A stretch of DNA of 64,000 bases from Nitrospira tepida. Its GTDB lineage: Bacteria; Nitrospirota; Nitrospiria; Nitrospirales; Nitrospiraceae. The notes below the pieces were generated by a model, which ran no database searches, was not told the origin of the DNA, and saw nothing but the letters and a program-made list of their open reading frames with translations. Each line of letters starts with the position of its first letter. Positions within the stretch are counted from its first letter, which is position 1. A program made the position numbers and the translations under genes. The stretch is from NCBI RefSeq assembly GCF_947241125.1, contig NZ_OX365700.1:3690001-3754000 (forward strand), read 5' to 3'. This document shows positions 43,421 through 53,252 of this stretch, in pieces.

Positions 43421-44707
43421 ATGGCGTCCAACAGCTCCGTGCCTCCACACATCGTCATTGTCGGAGGCGGCTTCGGCGGCCTCGCAGCGGCGCAGGGTTT
43501 GGCCCATGCCCCGGTCGAGGTCCTGCTCATCGACCGGACCAACCACCATCTCTTCCAGCCCCTGCTCTATCAGGTCGCAACCGCCGCCTTGTCGCCTGGA
43601 GACATTGCCTGGCCCCTGCGGACCGCCGTGCGTGGACAACAGAACGTGCGGGTGGTGATGGACAAGGTCGAAGCGGTCGATCGTGCAACCCGCCGTGTCA
43701 TCGTCACAAACGGTCCCGCCATTCCGTTCGACACGTTGATTTTGGCGCCGGGGTCCCGGCCCGCCTACTTCGGGCATGACGAATGGGCCGCCCACGCGCC
43801 AGGACTCAAAACGTTGTCCGATGCTTTGACGCTCCGTGAACGGCTGCTGCTGGCCTTCGAAAACGCCGACCGCCGCGCCAGATTCGCGGCGGCCCAGCCG
43901 CTTACCTTCGTGATCGTCGGCGGAGGGCCAACCGGTGTGGAGTTGGCCGGCGCCCTTGCCGAAATCGGGCGCAACGCGATGGTCCCGGACTTCCCCGCTC
44001 TCCGATGGGACGAGGTCCGCATTCTCCTGGTCGAAGGGGGAGAGCGGATTTTACCGGGATTCAGCCCGGCCCTTTCGAGTCAAGCCACGATCGCGCTCCA
44101 GCGAATGGGGGTCACGGTCCTGCTCAAAACACAGGTGCGGGAGGTGCGCGACTCCGGCGTCATGGTCGGTGATCGATTCATCGAACCGGCCTCTGTGATC
44201 TGGGCGGCCGGCAACCGGGCTTCCCCGCTCACACAAGGTCTCGGGTGCCCATTGGATTCGTCGGGACGGGTGCGGGTGCAAGCCGACCTGTCGATTCCCG
44301 GCGATCCCTGGATCTTCGTGATCGGCGACGCCGCCCATTGTACCGGCAAGGATGAGCGGCCGTTACCGGGTTTGGCCCCGGTCGCGATGCAACAGGGCCG
44401 TTACGTCGCAGAGGTGATCCGAAATCGGCAAGCACCGGGTCAACGGGCTCCGTTCGTCTATGCGGACCGAGGCCAGCTCGCCACCATCGGACGCGCCAAG
44501 GCCGTCGCTGAACTCGGCCCCCTGCGGTTCTCAGGCCTTCCCGCCTGGCTGCTCTGGTGCGTCGTGCATGTCTTCTTCCTCATCAGCCTGCGCAACCGCT
44601 TTCGCGTCATGTCCGAATGGATCTGGTATTACCTCACCTTTAAACCCGGCGCTCGGCTCATCTATGATGGGGGCGAGCGGCACAGCAGATCAGGAGGACA
44701 GCCATGA
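43421..44707 (+). CDS. ndh: NADH dehydrogenase type II (NDH-2)
   Basis: 428 residues. FAD site IVIVGGGFGGLAAAQGLA, quinone region NHHLFQPLLYQVATAALSPGDIAWPLR, NAD site FVIVGGGPTGVELAGALAEIG, and FVIGDAAHCTGKDERPLPGLAPVAMQQGRYVA. A C-terminal membrane-attaching segment (LLWCVVHVFFLISLRNRFRVMSEWIWYYLTFKPGARLI) is typical. Moves electrons from NADH to quinone without pumping. Ends with an ATGA overlap to the next gene, so they are translated together. Confidence 0.93.
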   Translation: MASNSSVPPHIVIVGGGFGGLAAAQGLAHAPVEVLLIDRTNHHLFQPLLYQVATAALSPGDIAWPLRTAVRGQQNVRVVMDKVEAVDRATRRVIVTNGPAIPFDTLILAPGSRPAYFGHDEWAAHAPGLKTLSDALTLRERLLLAFENADRRARFAAAQPLTFVIVGGGPTGVELAGALAEIGRNAMVPDFPALRWDEVRILLVEGGERILPGFSPALSSQATIALQRMGVTVLLKTQVREVRDSGVMVGDRFIEPASVIWAAGNRASPLTQGLGCPLDSSGRVRVQADLSIPGDPWIFVIGDAAHCTGKDERPLPGLAPVAMQQGRYVAEVIRNRQAPGQRAPFVYADRGQLATIGRAKAVAELGPLRFSGLPAWLLWCVVHVFFLISLRNRFRVMSEWIWYYLTFKPGARLIYDGGERHSRSGGQP

Positions 44708-45327
44708 CCCAACAGGGATCCCCGGGCGAGCGCCGCGCTCAAGCGCGCTTCGGCACCGCCGATCGGGCGGACCAGTTCTATAACAGCCAGATGCTGGCCT
44801 ACCTGAACCCGCACATGCGGGAATTCATTGCCCGCCAGGAGATGGTCTACATCGCCACAGCCGGGACGGACGGGGCCTGTGATTGCTCACTGCGGTCCGG
44901 TCCGCCTGGTTTCGTGCAGGCGCTCGACGACAAGACCCTCGTCTATCCGGAATATCGAGGAAACGGCGTGTTCGCGAGCGTGGGCAACATCCTGGAGAAT
45001 CCTCGGATCGGCCTGCTCTTTGTCGATTATTTCCAGAGTACGGTGGGCCTGCACGTGAACGGAACGGCCCGCGTCCTGTCCAACGACGACATCTTGAGTC
45101 TGCCTGATGGCCCCGCCTCACTGGCCGAGGCGACCAAGCAAAGGGGAGGCCGGCGACCGGAATGTTGGATCGCCGTCGAGGTCGAAGAAGCCTACATCCA
45201 CTGCTCGAAACACGTCCCGCTGCTGGCCAAGCGGGACAAGCACCTGGCCTGGGGCACAGATGATGAGGCCGCAAAAGGCGGCGATTACTTCAAGGCCAAA
45301 TCTGAGTCCCGCTGCTCCACGACGTGA
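44704..45327 (+). CDS. Pyridoxamine 5'-phosphate oxidase-like flavin protein
   Basis: 207 residues. AGGAGG before the ATG; the start overlaps the NDH-2 stop by four bases. FGTADRADQFYNSQMLAYLNPHMREFIARQEMVYIATAGTDGACDCSLRSGPPGF and YPEYRGNGVFASVGNILENPRIGLLFVDYF are landmarks of the PNPOx-like split-barrel family, which bind FMN or F420. Translational coupling to NDH-2 suggests a linked redox role. Substrate unknown. Confidence 0.85.
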   Translation: MTQQGSPGERRAQARFGTADRADQFYNSQMLAYLNPHMREFIARQEMVYIATAGTDGACDCSLRSGPPGFVQALDDKTLVYPEYRGNGVFASVGNILENPRIGLLFVDYFQSTVGLHVNGTARVLSNDDILSLPDGPASLAEATKQRGGRRPECWIAVEVEEAYIHCSKHVPLLAKRDKHLAWGTDDEAAKGGDYFKAKSESRCSTT

Positions 45328-45445
45328 CCGCCGGATCTGGTCACGAATCGGGGTTCGCCCGGCCGGACATGGATTTCATATTCGGCTCAGCCTAATATAC
45401 GAGGCCGTTCACGCTTCATCCTATTCTCACCTCAAGGAGGACGCG

Positions 45446-46051
45446 ATGATTCGGATAGTCCTGCTCATCCTTGTATTCGCTGTCTCCATCGCCAGTCCTG
45501 CCGCGCTCGTCGCGGCAGACAAGCCGTCCAAGAAGGGTGCATCGGTCAAGGACGTCAAATCCATGCCCGAGCAGCAACAAATCGCGCTGGCCCTGAGCGC
45601 CGCGCCGGCTCACATCGCAAAAGACGCCGCCGTCATGGTCTACGGCGAAGACGGCAAGCTCAAGGAGGTGAAGGCCGGCACCAACGGCTTCACCTGCATT
45701 CCTACCGTGATGAACCTGCCGGAACCGGATCCGATGTGCATGGATGCCGCCGTGCACCAGTGGATGACCGATCTGATGAACAACGCGCCCAAGCCGTCGA
45801 ACACGGTCCCCGGGATCGCCTATATGGCGCGAGGCGGATCACATTTCGAGAAAAGCGGGAAAATCGTGATGAATCGGGAAGACGGGACGAAGGTCGTGAA
45901 GGAACCGCCGCACTGGATGATCATGTGGCCATTTGACGCGGCGGCAACCAAGCTCCCGACCGCGCCCAACCCGTCGGGTGTCTATATCATGTTCGAGGGC
46001 ACGCCCTACGCGCACCTGATGGTGTATCAGGACCCCAAGAAAATGAAATAG
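45446..46051 (+). CDS. Periplasmic hypothetical protein
   Basis: 201 residues. Signal peptide (IVLLILVFAVSIASPAALVAADK) of about 23 residues; AAGGAGG in front of the ATG. The mature protein has GTNGFTCIPTVMNLPEPDPMCMDAAVHQWMTDL and PPHWMIMWPFDAAATKLPTAPNPSGVYIMFEGTPYAHLMVYQ, with two cysteines that may form a disulfide and many Met/Trp. Proteins of this look are widespread but uncharacterised. No motif allows a function. Confidence 0.75.
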   Translation: MIRIVLLILVFAVSIASPAALVAADKPSKKGASVKDVKSMPEQQQIALALSAAPAHIAKDAAVMVYGEDGKLKEVKAGTNGFTCIPTVMNLPEPDPMCMDAAVHQWMTDLMNNAPKPSNTVPGIAYMARGGSHFEKSGKIVMNREDGTKVVKEPPHWMIMWPFDAAATKLPTAPNPSGVYIMFEGTPYAHLMVYQDPKKMK

Positions 46052-46108
46052 CCGGCGAGCGCCGTTCCCGGCCAACTGTCGGAACAAGACGCGGATCGCA
46101 GGCGGAGT

Positions 46109-48898
46109 TCAGCGAACCACTTCGTTGATGATCGCGGATCGGATGGCCTGGTATAACTGCTCGGCGGCGGACTCCTTGGTCAAGAAGCCGGTGGCGCCGG
46201 CGGCTCTCATGGCCTGTTCGGTTTCCCGATCGTTGCGGACGGACAGGCCGATGACCAACGGGCCGGGGGTGGCCTGCTTGATCACGCGCGTGGCGTCGAT
46301 GCCGTCCATGCGGGGCATAGTCACATCCATGACAACCACGTCCGGCGACAGGCTGTGCGCCAATTCAATCGCTTCGATGCCGTTGCCGGCTTCGCCAGCG
46401 ATGTGGATGTCCTCGTATCCTTCCAGAATGCTCCGCAACCCCTGCCGCACCATCGCATGGTCATCGACCAGCAGGACGCGAATCACCCCGCTCTTGCATG
46501 GACCGCGAGACAGGGGTCCCTGGTGGGGCTTCCCATGGGACGCCGAAGGAATGGCAGGTTCCGCGACCGGAACCCTCTGTTCTTGGGACGCTGCGGCGGC
46601 CGCCCGGTAGGGGATCACCAACGTCACGCATGTCCCCTGCTCAGGACCGGAATCGATCGCCAGCGTGCCGCCCATCACCGTCATCCGCTCCCGAATGCTG
46701 AAGAGCCCGAACCGCGGCGGCATCGTCTCGGCGGTCGCGCTTTCAGTGAAATCCCCGCCACGCCCCCGGTCGGTCACCGCAATGCGCAGTTCCCCCTCCA
46801 GCGACAGACGCAGCGATACGGTGGCTCGATCGACGCCGGCATGCTTGACGACGTTGAAGAGCAATTCTCGCACCGATTGATAGAGCAGCACGGCCTGATC
46901 CTCCGGCAGATCGAGGTCCTCGTGCCCTGCCTCCACCGCCACCGTCAGCCCGTGCTGGCGCATCTGGTCGGCCAGCCACCGGAGCGCCACCACTAACCCG
47001 AATTCGTGCAGCACCGGCGGGCTCAATTGCGCCACCAACGAACGGGTATAGGTCAGCGATTGCTCCAACAGGCCGTCGAGTTCCTTCAACCAGTCTTGTT
47101 GGGGAGTATTGTGCAGCCATCTTTGTCCCTGACTCAGTTTCAGCCGGCCCACGACGAGGAGTTGCGCCAGGTAATCGTGGAGTTCCGTGGCAATGCGCCG
47201 GCGCTCCTTCTGTTCCGTCAGCGTGACCTCGGCCGCCAGCGCCCGCAGCCGCTGCTGCGATCGCGTCAACTCCTCCGTCCGCTCCTTGACTCGAACCTCC
47301 AACTCTTCCGTCAGTTGCCGCAACTGCTCTTCAGCCCGTTTCCGCTCGGTGACGTCGCGCAAGATGACCGTGAACAGCCGTTCGCCCGCCACCTCGCTCT
47401 GGGAAATAGAGGCCTCGATCGGAAACTCCTCCCCGTCGCGCCGGTATGCTGTCAGGGAACCGAGCGCGCCTGTGTGCCGGCCGGCTTCGTCGCCGTGCCC
47501 GACCGTCAGGCCTTTTTCGATCCGGAACCGCGAGGAGATGAACCGATCGAGCGACGATCCCACGGCATCCTGCGCGGGACATTGGAACATCTCTTCGGCG
47601 GCGGGATTGAACAAGACGATGCGTTGGCGGGAATCGACGGCGATCACCGCGTCCATCGCGGAGTTGATGATCCCGTCGAGCCGGGCTCGGCCTTCGGCGA
47701 TCTCCCGTTCGACCTGTTTTTGTGCCGTGAGATCCCGCGTCACCTTGGAGAACCCGCGCAGATGGCCTTGCTCGTCACGAATCGCCGTGATCACTCCGTT
47801 GGCCCAGAAGCGCGAACCGTCCTTTCGCACACGCCAGCCTTCCTCCTCCGACCGCCCCAAAGCCCTGGCCCGCTCCAGTTCCCCTTCCGGCTCACCCGCG
47901 GCGACATCCTCCGGCAGATAAAACCAGGACATGTGCTTGCCGATGACTTCTTCGGCCGTATAGCCCTTAATCCGCTCGGCGCCGCTGTTCCAGCTTGCGA
48001 CCCGCCCCTCCGGATCGAGAATGAAAATGGCATAGTCCTGGACTCCGTCGATGAACGTGCGAAACCGCGCCTCGCTCTCGCGCAGGGCGTCCTCCGCCTG
48101 CTTCCGCTCCGTGACGTCGCTGACCACCGCCACCAATCCCCGGATTTCACCTGAAGGGGCCACGTCCGGCACGTACGCGCAATGCATGTAACGAGACCCG
48201 ATGGCCCTGTAGGGAATGAGCGCGTCGAACTCGACCTTCTCCCCCGCAAGCGCTCGCTCCACGAAGGGATGGATACTTTCGTAGGCCTGCTGCCCCAACA
48301 CGTCCGCGATCCGCTTCCCGATGATGTCCTCCGGCTCGAGCCCCAGACGGGCCGCATAGGCCCGATTGACGAACTGATAGCGTCGTTCGGTATCGCAGTG
48401 GGCGATGAAAATCGGGGCATGGTCGGTGATGAGGCGCAGATGGGCCTCCTTCTTTTGCAAGGCCTCTTCGGCCCGCAATCGTTCGCTGATGTCGATCGCC
48501 ATGCCACCGATCAGGATGACCCGGCCTTCCCGATCCAAGATCGGGAACTTGCTGACGAGCGAATGATGCAGGCCGTCGTCATGCCGTAATGTCTCCACGA
48601 TCTGGATGCCGGACGGAGACTGCATCGCCCTCTGGTCGTTGGCCCTGAACTGGGCGGCGGTGTCGGGCGAGAAGAGGTCGTCGTCGGTCTTGCCCACGAG
48701 GTCGGACCAACGGACCCCGAACGCCTGGATGGCCGCGTCGTTCGCATACACGTACCGACCTTCCAGGTCTTTGATCCAGGCCAGACCCGGCAGGTGCTCC
48801 ATGAACCGTCCGAACCGCTGGTCGTTCCGATGCTCGGCCTCGGCGAGACGTCTGCGCAGTTCCTCGTTCTCTCGCATGAGCCTGTCAACGGGTTTCAT
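46109..48898 (-). CDS. Multi-PAS sensor histidine kinase with C-terminal receiver domain
   Basis: 929 residues, soluble. An N-terminal coiled coil is followed by four PAS domains (about 30-145, 150-265, 275-395, 400-520), each ending in a DIxERxxAE-type helix. The kinase is NarX/DesK-like: phospho-acceptor His in RRIATELHDYLAQLLVV, then HATPase with RELLFNVVKHAGV and FGLFSIRERM. The chain ends in a NarL-type receiver (LLVDDHAMVRQGLRSIL, phospho-Asp in VVMDVTMPRMDG, Lys in GFLTKES) without an HTH output. No transmembrane segment; signal unknown, possibly redox or oxygen via PAS. Confidence 0.9.
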   Translation of the reverse strand: MKPVDRLMRENEELRRRLAEAEHRNDQRFGRFMEHLPGLAWIKDLEGRYVYANDAAIQAFGVRWSDLVGKTDDDLFSPDTAAQFRANDQRAMQSPSGIQIVETLRHDDGLHHSLVSKFPILDREGRVILIGGMAIDISERLRAEEALQKKEAHLRLITDHAPIFIAHCDTERRYQFVNRAYAARLGLEPEDIIGKRIADVLGQQAYESIHPFVERALAGEKVEFDALIPYRAIGSRYMHCAYVPDVAPSGEIRGLVAVVSDVTERKQAEDALRESEARFRTFIDGVQDYAIFILDPEGRVASWNSGAERIKGYTAEEVIGKHMSWFYLPEDVAAGEPEGELERARALGRSEEEGWRVRKDGSRFWANGVITAIRDEQGHLRGFSKVTRDLTAQKQVEREIAEGRARLDGIINSAMDAVIAVDSRQRIVLFNPAAEEMFQCPAQDAVGSSLDRFISSRFRIEKGLTVGHGDEAGRHTGALGSLTAYRRDGEEFPIEASISQSEVAGERLFTVILRDVTERKRAEEQLRQLTEELEVRVKERTEELTRSQQRLRALAAEVTLTEQKERRRIATELHDYLAQLLVVGRLKLSQGQRWLHNTPQQDWLKELDGLLEQSLTYTRSLVAQLSPPVLHEFGLVVALRWLADQMRQHGLTVAVEAGHEDLDLPEDQAVLLYQSVRELLFNVVKHAGVDRATVSLRLSLEGELRIAVTDRGRGGDFTESATAETMPPRFGLFSIRERMTVMGGTLAIDSGPEQGTCVTLVIPYRAAAAASQEQRVPVAEPAIPSASHGKPHQGPLSRGPCKSGVIRVLLVDDHAMVRQGLRSILEGYEDIHIAGEAGNGIEAIELAHSLSPDVVVMDVTMPRMDGIDATRVIKQATPGPLVIGLSVRNDRETEQAMRAAGATGFLTKESAAEQLYQAIRSAIINEVVR

Positions 48899-49129
48899 CG
48901 CATACCCCTCGGCCGGTTGAGGGCGACCCGCGTGATGCGGCCGGCCGTGATTGTGTCATGGCCACCGGTTCTTTGCCAACCGCGAGAACTCGGCTAGGGA
49001 TCGCGCTAGTTCTCACTCCATGAACCGCGGCGCTACCCTCGCACTATCTGACCCTTATCGTTTCGTTACGGTTGGGAGCCCTTCACGCCCGCCGCACCCG
49101 GCCGACGACAGAAGGAGAAAGGACGACCC

Positions 49130-49624
49130 ATGCAGCCGACGGCCACCGTGCCCTCTCCGCTCCCCCTTGTGCTCCTCCTGTCCATCGCTTTCACGCTGTC
49201 GCCGGCAGGACCATCCGATGCCGCGAGCGACATCGTCAAGGCCTCGACGATCATCGGAACCCGCGTTCAGAGCCTGGAGAGGAAAGACATTGGCGAAGTC
49301 AAGGATTTGGCGATCGATGAACATACGGGGGAAATCCTCTATGCCGTGCTCTCCTTCGGCGGCGTCTTTGGAATCGGCGACAAGTATTTCGCCGTTCCGT
49401 GGGAAGCCTTGGACCAGACCGACGACGCAAAATATTTTCTCCTGAACGTCAAGAAGACCGATCTCAGCAAGGCGCCGGGATTCGACAAGGACAATTGGCC
49501 GGATTTCGCCGATCCGGAGAACTATCTCCAGATCTACGAATATTACGAACTCCCTCCTCCCGAACGCCACGGACAGCCGCGCGTCAGCCCGGAGAGGGGC
49601 GTACTGCTCCCGCAGCCTGAGTGA
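49130..49624 (+). CDS. Secreted PRC-barrel domain protein
   Basis: 164 residues. Signal peptide to about residue 32 (LPLVLLLSIAFTLSPAGPSDA). The PRC-barrel lies at about 35-110: IIGTRVQSLERKDIGEVKDLAIDEHTGEILYAVLSFGGVFGIGDKYFAVPWEAL. An acidic, Tyr-rich tail follows. PRC-barrel proteins bind RNA, reaction-centre subunits or unknown partners; an exported one is often a stress or envelope protein. AAGGACG precedes the ATG. Confidence 0.85.
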   Translation: MQPTATVPSPLPLVLLLSIAFTLSPAGPSDAASDIVKASTIIGTRVQSLERKDIGEVKDLAIDEHTGEILYAVLSFGGVFGIGDKYFAVPWEALDQTDDAKYFLLNVKKTDLSKAPGFDKDNWPDFADPENYLQIYEYYELPPPERHGQPRVSPERGVLLPQPE

Positions 49625-49672
49625 TAGGGCTGCACGCTTCCTCCCGCCTGGTATCCGGCGCTCCGGCGTTCC

Positions 49673-50392
49673 TCACCAGTCCGCGCCGAGCCGATCGACG
49701 ACGATCTGGTGGACGACGGCGTAGGGCCCCAGCGTCGCCAAATACAGGGCGGTTTCCGCAATATCGTAGGGGCTGATCCGCTCGCTGCGCAGGAGTTCGT
49801 CCGGCGTGGCATCCACCAGCTCGTCGGCCACCCCGCCTGGGCAAATGGCGCTCACCTTGATGCGATGGGGCCGTCCCTCATCGGCCAACGCCTTCGTCAG
49901 CGCCATGATCGCATGTTTGGATGCGCTGTAGGTCCCCGTGCCGCTCCAGGCCTGCACACCCGCCACGCTCGACATGTTGATGATCACCCCTCCGCCTTGC
50001 CGTTTCATCTGGTTGAACCCGGCCCGGCAGCAGAAGAAGGTCCCGCGCACGTTCGTGTTCATCACCTCGTCGAACGCCTCGGTTGCGGTTTCGGCCAGTC
50101 GGGTGCCTCCGAAGATGCCGGCATTGTTCACGAGAATATCGAGGCGGCCGAACTGCCGCACGGTGTCTTGGATCAGCGACTCGACCTGGCGTTCGTCCGC
50201 CACGTCCGTGGGAAGGACGATGGCCGTTCCCCCGTTCCGGCGGATCTGGTCCGCCGTGCGTTCGCACAAATCGGCCCGTCGGGCCGCCACCGCAACCTTG
50301 GCGCCCTCTTCGCCGAAGCGAAGCGCGATGGCCTTGCCGATGCCGCTGCTGCTCCCGGTGACAATAGCGACACGGTCATGCAAACGCGGCAT
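49673..50392 (-). CDS. Short-chain dehydrogenase/reductase (SDR, FabG-like)
   Basis: 239 residues. RVAIVTGSSSGIGKAIALRF, NNAG, INMSSVAGV and Tyr-Lys in YSASKHAIMALTKALADEG give the complete classical SDR set. The C-terminus ends KVSAICPGGVADELV ... YLATLGPYAVVHQIVVDRLGADW, like 3-oxoacyl-ACP reductases. ATG 50392 has GGGAGGACACC upstream. Not linked to other fatty-acid genes, so the substrate is open. Confidence 0.88.
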   Translation of the reverse strand: MPRLHDRVAIVTGSSSGIGKAIALRFGEEGAKVAVAARRADLCERTADQIRRNGGTAIVLPTDVADERQVESLIQDTVRQFGRLDILVNNAGIFGGTRLAETATEAFDEVMNTNVRGTFFCCRAGFNQMKRQGGGVIINMSSVAGVQAWSGTGTYSASKHAIMALTKALADEGRPHRIKVSAICPGGVADELVDATPDELLRSERISPYDIAETALYLATLGPYAVVHQIVVDRLGADW

Positions 50393-50497
50393 GGTGTCCT
50401 CCCGCTCATCATGAGTGATGCCGGCCGGCACGTCCGGACGGGACACTCCTCGCAAAGAATTGCACACTGTATGCGCCGACGTGCGGAAACTCGATTG

Positions 50498-50971
50498 TCA
50501 GCGCGAGCGTGGTTGAGCGCCGGCCGATTCCCGCAGCAGGGCGAGATAGGCGAGCAGCGCTCGAATGTCGTCATCCGTGAGTCGAGTATCCGGGAACATC
50601 CCCGTCCCCTCGTGCCCTTCGCGAATGAGGCGGAACCGCGCGGCGTCGTCCCGGAGCTTCAGACTTGAGGGCCTGCGCAGATCGGACGGCTTCGGCGTGA
50701 GGCGCTGAATGATCGCCTCGGTGTCCTTCGAGAGGTTCGGGCGTCTGTCGACGAAGGCTTCGATACCGTGACAGTAGAAACAGATACCGGTGCTGTTGAA
50801 GATGGTCTGTCCCCGTTCAGCGAGACGCTGCTCCGGTTTCGGAGTGCGAGCCTCCGGGAATTCCCTCGAGACACCCGGGAACGGGCCTCGTATCACCTCG
50901 GCCCCGACCAGCGGCGCCAGGCTCACCGCTGCGATCACTGTCCACACCGCTCGACGTGTCAGCGAGTCCAT
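50498..50971 (-). CDS. Periplasmic monohaem cytochrome c
   Basis: 157 residues. Signal peptide (AVWTVIAAVSLAPLVGA), then GQTIFNSTGICFYCHGIEAF with the CFYCH haem site and a probable axial Met in HEGTGMFPDTRLTDDDIRALLAYLALL. Similar to small class I cytochromes that serve oxidases or nitrite-oxidising complexes. The frame stays open to 51040; the ATG at 50971 was chosen because the signal peptide starts there. Confidence 0.87.
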   Translation of the reverse strand: MDSLTRRAVWTVIAAVSLAPLVGAEVIRGPFPGVSREFPEARTPKPEQRLAERGQTIFNSTGICFYCHGIEAFVDRRPNLSKDTEAIIQRLTPKPSDLRRPSSLKLRDDAARFRLIREGHEGTGMFPDTRLTDDDIRALLAYLALLRESAGAQPRSR

Positions 50972-51135
50972 GTCCTGACCCGATGGGGGAATCGGTCTCA
51001 ACTTGGAGCAACAGCACACAGGGTACGGTCGTGGGGTCAACCTGTCAATCGGCCCGCCGGTTAATTCCCGAGCGGTGAGCGGGAATGGGACAATCCTTTC
51101 GATCGGACAGCTCGCGATCGAACGGACGAACGGCG

Positions 51136-52041
51136 TCAGGCGGAGGAACTGGCCGGCGGCGTCGCACCGGCCCTTCTCTTCCAGAGAGTCAGCACCGCCG
51201 GCTGACTGCGGGCTCTGAGCGGCTGTTGATGTATATGCCGCCCGAGACAGTGCAGACCGGCCTGTATGGCCCCTTGCCGGGCGACTTGCAACTCGTCGAC
51301 ACTGTAGTTCACCATCACGAAGGTGCCGTCGACCGCCAAACTCCTGGATGCCTGCTCGAAGAGTTTCGTGGGCTCGAACAACGTCAGGGGCAACCGCCAG
51401 GCCAGCAGTCGCTTTGGCGTCACGAAGGGATACCAGGCCAGGATGACATCAGCCGTGAAGCGAAGGGTGCGATAGTCCGCGACCACATAGTCCGCGTGGG
51501 GTAGATCCCTCACATAGCCACGGGCCAAATCAAGCCGGCTCCTCCAATGGTGGTACAGCCGATAGGCATCGATCTCGACCGCTACCAGTCGCTGCGGCTT
51601 GAAAAAGGCATGGAGCGAAGCCGCGTAGGAAAAGGTGGCGGAACCCAAGTCGTAGACCGTCTTTCCCTGCGGGACCGCCCAATTCAATGCCTCACGCGCG
51701 CGATCCAGCACATCCAGATACGCATAGTTCCGGACCGCCGTGTCTTTTTGGTAGCGATGCTCGAATCGAACGTGGTAGCGGGCGATCAGGCTAATCACGC
51801 GCCGGCGTTGGACGGGCGAGAGTTCAGGAAGGTTCTCCGCCGGTATTTCGCGGACCATCCCCCGCGACCAGCGGACGGTTCGGCTCAGCTCATACCGGAC
51901 GCGATAGGTGAGCGAACGGACCCGATCGCCGACCGTGATGTTCAGACGGGCGGTCGCCGGCGCTTCCGATTCAGCCGTCGATTGGTTTGCGGCCCTCGCG
52001 TCCGCGAATGGATCAGACGCATCGGTGGATTCGGAATACAT
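51136..52041 (-). CDS. Class I SAM methyltransferase-like protein
   Basis: 301 residues. Motif I is TVYDLGSATFSYAASLHAFF near residue 128, followed by VAVEIDAYRL (acidic loop) and the DYVVADYRTLRFTADVILAWYPFV block (motif II/III). The N-terminal 100 residues are basic and helical (RYELSRTVRWSRGMVREI). No acceptor-specific motif is seen; small molecule, lipid or sugar remain possible. Stands alone. Confidence 0.7.
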   Translation of the reverse strand: MYSESTDASDPFADARAANQSTAESEAPATARLNITVGDRVRSLTYRVRYELSRTVRWSRGMVREIPAENLPELSPVQRRRVISLIARYHVRFEHRYQKDTAVRNYAYLDVLDRAREALNWAVPQGKTVYDLGSATFSYAASLHAFFKPQRLVAVEIDAYRLYHHWRSRLDLARGYVRDLPHADYVVADYRTLRFTADVILAWYPFVTPKRLLAWRLPLTLFEPTKLFEQASRSLAVDGTFVMVNYSVDELQVARQGAIQAGLHCLGRHIHQQPLRARSQPAVLTLWKRRAGATPPASSSA

Positions 52042-52209
52042 GGGGTGACGCCTGTCCGAGTTTCGCGCCGAGGAGGCGCCGCTTCCATTTCGACCGGCTG
52101 ATTGTCTCGCGAGCGCGACGCCGTGGCAAGTTGACTCGCACTTTCTGCAAGGCCCGCCGATTCGATCTGCGATCCGCCGAACCGCGGCAGAAAGGTGCCG
52201 AGGAGACGG

Positions 52210-53079
52210 CTACTTGGCGGCAGGAGGAGTCAACGTCAAGGTCATGGTCGTTTGATGCCCGGCGGTGAGCGTGACTGTTCCTTCCTGATACCCCAGCACG
52301 GGATGCCAGGCGCCGATCGTGTGTGTCCCCGGCGGGATGTCCGTCAATTCGAAGCGTCCCTGTTCGTTCGTGACGGTGGCATAGGGGTTGGCGGTGATCA
52401 GCACCCACCCTTCCATAAATCGATGCTGGTCGCAACTTAACTGGAGGATGCTGCTCCGCTTGATGTGGAGCGGAAAGGCCTGTTCGGCTCCGGGATTCAA
52501 CCCGCTTGAGAAAAACGACGGGATGCGGCTTTTGCCTACCATTTCCCACCCGCGAATCTGGTGCACGATCGTATCCTTCATCGACACGCCCAACAGTTGT
52601 CCGATGGTTCCCGTCACGACCCTCGGACCAAAGCGGCACTGCTCCACCGTGACCCGCGGCCCGTCCCTGGGAACCGGCTTGCCTTTCTCCACCTCCTGGA
52701 GGAACACGACCACGTCCGCCAATTCCTGCAACGCCGAGACCCGTACTTGCGGCGCCACAATGTTGCCGTCGGCATCGGCAATAGCACGGCAATACTCGGG
52801 ATTCGCCCCCATCGTCACCCGGTATCGTTGGGGCGGCGGAACCGTGCCGCTGAACTTGACCACTCCGACGATCGAGGCTGGTTTCTCGACAGTCATTTCG
52901 TCATAGGCGCCGGCCGGCCCGCCAAGCAGACCTATCGCAAGCAGTGCCGCACAGATTCCAAGCTCCGCTGGTGGATTGCGCGTATGTCCGCCATCGAACC
53001 TTGCCACAGATCCCCGTCGCTCATGACACCACGATGCCATCCAACTGAGAAACATTGGTCTGTTTATCCTCTCTTCCAT
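52210..53079 (-). CDS. Exported protein with carboxypeptidase-regulatory-like/cupredoxin-like domain
   Basis: 289 residues. A late signal sequence (LGICAALLAIGLLGGPAGAYDEM, about 38-60) implies that the true start may be internal, for example a later Met. The mature part has VGVVKFSGTVPPPQRYRVTMGANPEYC, an LQLSCDQHRFMEGWVLITANPYATVTNEQGRFELTDIPPGTHTIGAWHPVLG block with Cys, His and Met, typical of methylamine-utilisation-like periplasmic proteins. The Cys-x-x-His pattern could bind copper. Likely part of periplasmic electron transfer or adhesion. Confidence 0.75.
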   Translation of the reverse strand: MEERINRPMFLSWMASWCHERRGSVARFDGGHTRNPPAELGICAALLAIGLLGGPAGAYDEMTVEKPASIVGVVKFSGTVPPPQRYRVTMGANPEYCRAIADADGNIVAPQVRVSALQELADVVVFLQEVEKGKPVPRDGPRVTVEQCRFGPRVVTGTIGQLLGVSMKDTIVHQIRGWEMVGKSRIPSFFSSGLNPGAEQAFPLHIKRSSILQLSCDQHRFMEGWVLITANPYATVTNEQGRFELTDIPPGTHTIGAWHPVLGYQEGTVTLTAGHQTTMTLTLTPPAAK

Positions 53080-53190
53080 TTTTCCAGTAGCATGCAGACG
53101 GATAGGCCGGCGAGGCAGAAGTTCCGGTCCTCAGTCACTCGCCGTTCAGCGACGAGGCGGAGCGCTCTCACCATCCTCGACAGAATCTAC

Positions 53191-53218
53191 TTGATCTGGC
53201 GGCTCTTCTCCCTATACT
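53191..53218 (+). promoter_or_regulatory. Promoter of the TonB-C protein gene
   Basis: TTGATC at 53191-53196, 16-bp spacer, TATACT at 53213-53218; start near 53225, about 28 bases before the first ATG. Confidence 0.45.
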
Positions 53219-53252
53219 GTCGCCCGGTCCGAGAAGCATTCCTCATCACCCC

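Noticed and set aside
47006-48154. 382-residue open frame antisense to the histidine kinase
   Set aside because: Shadow on the opposite strand of a strongly supported multidomain gene.
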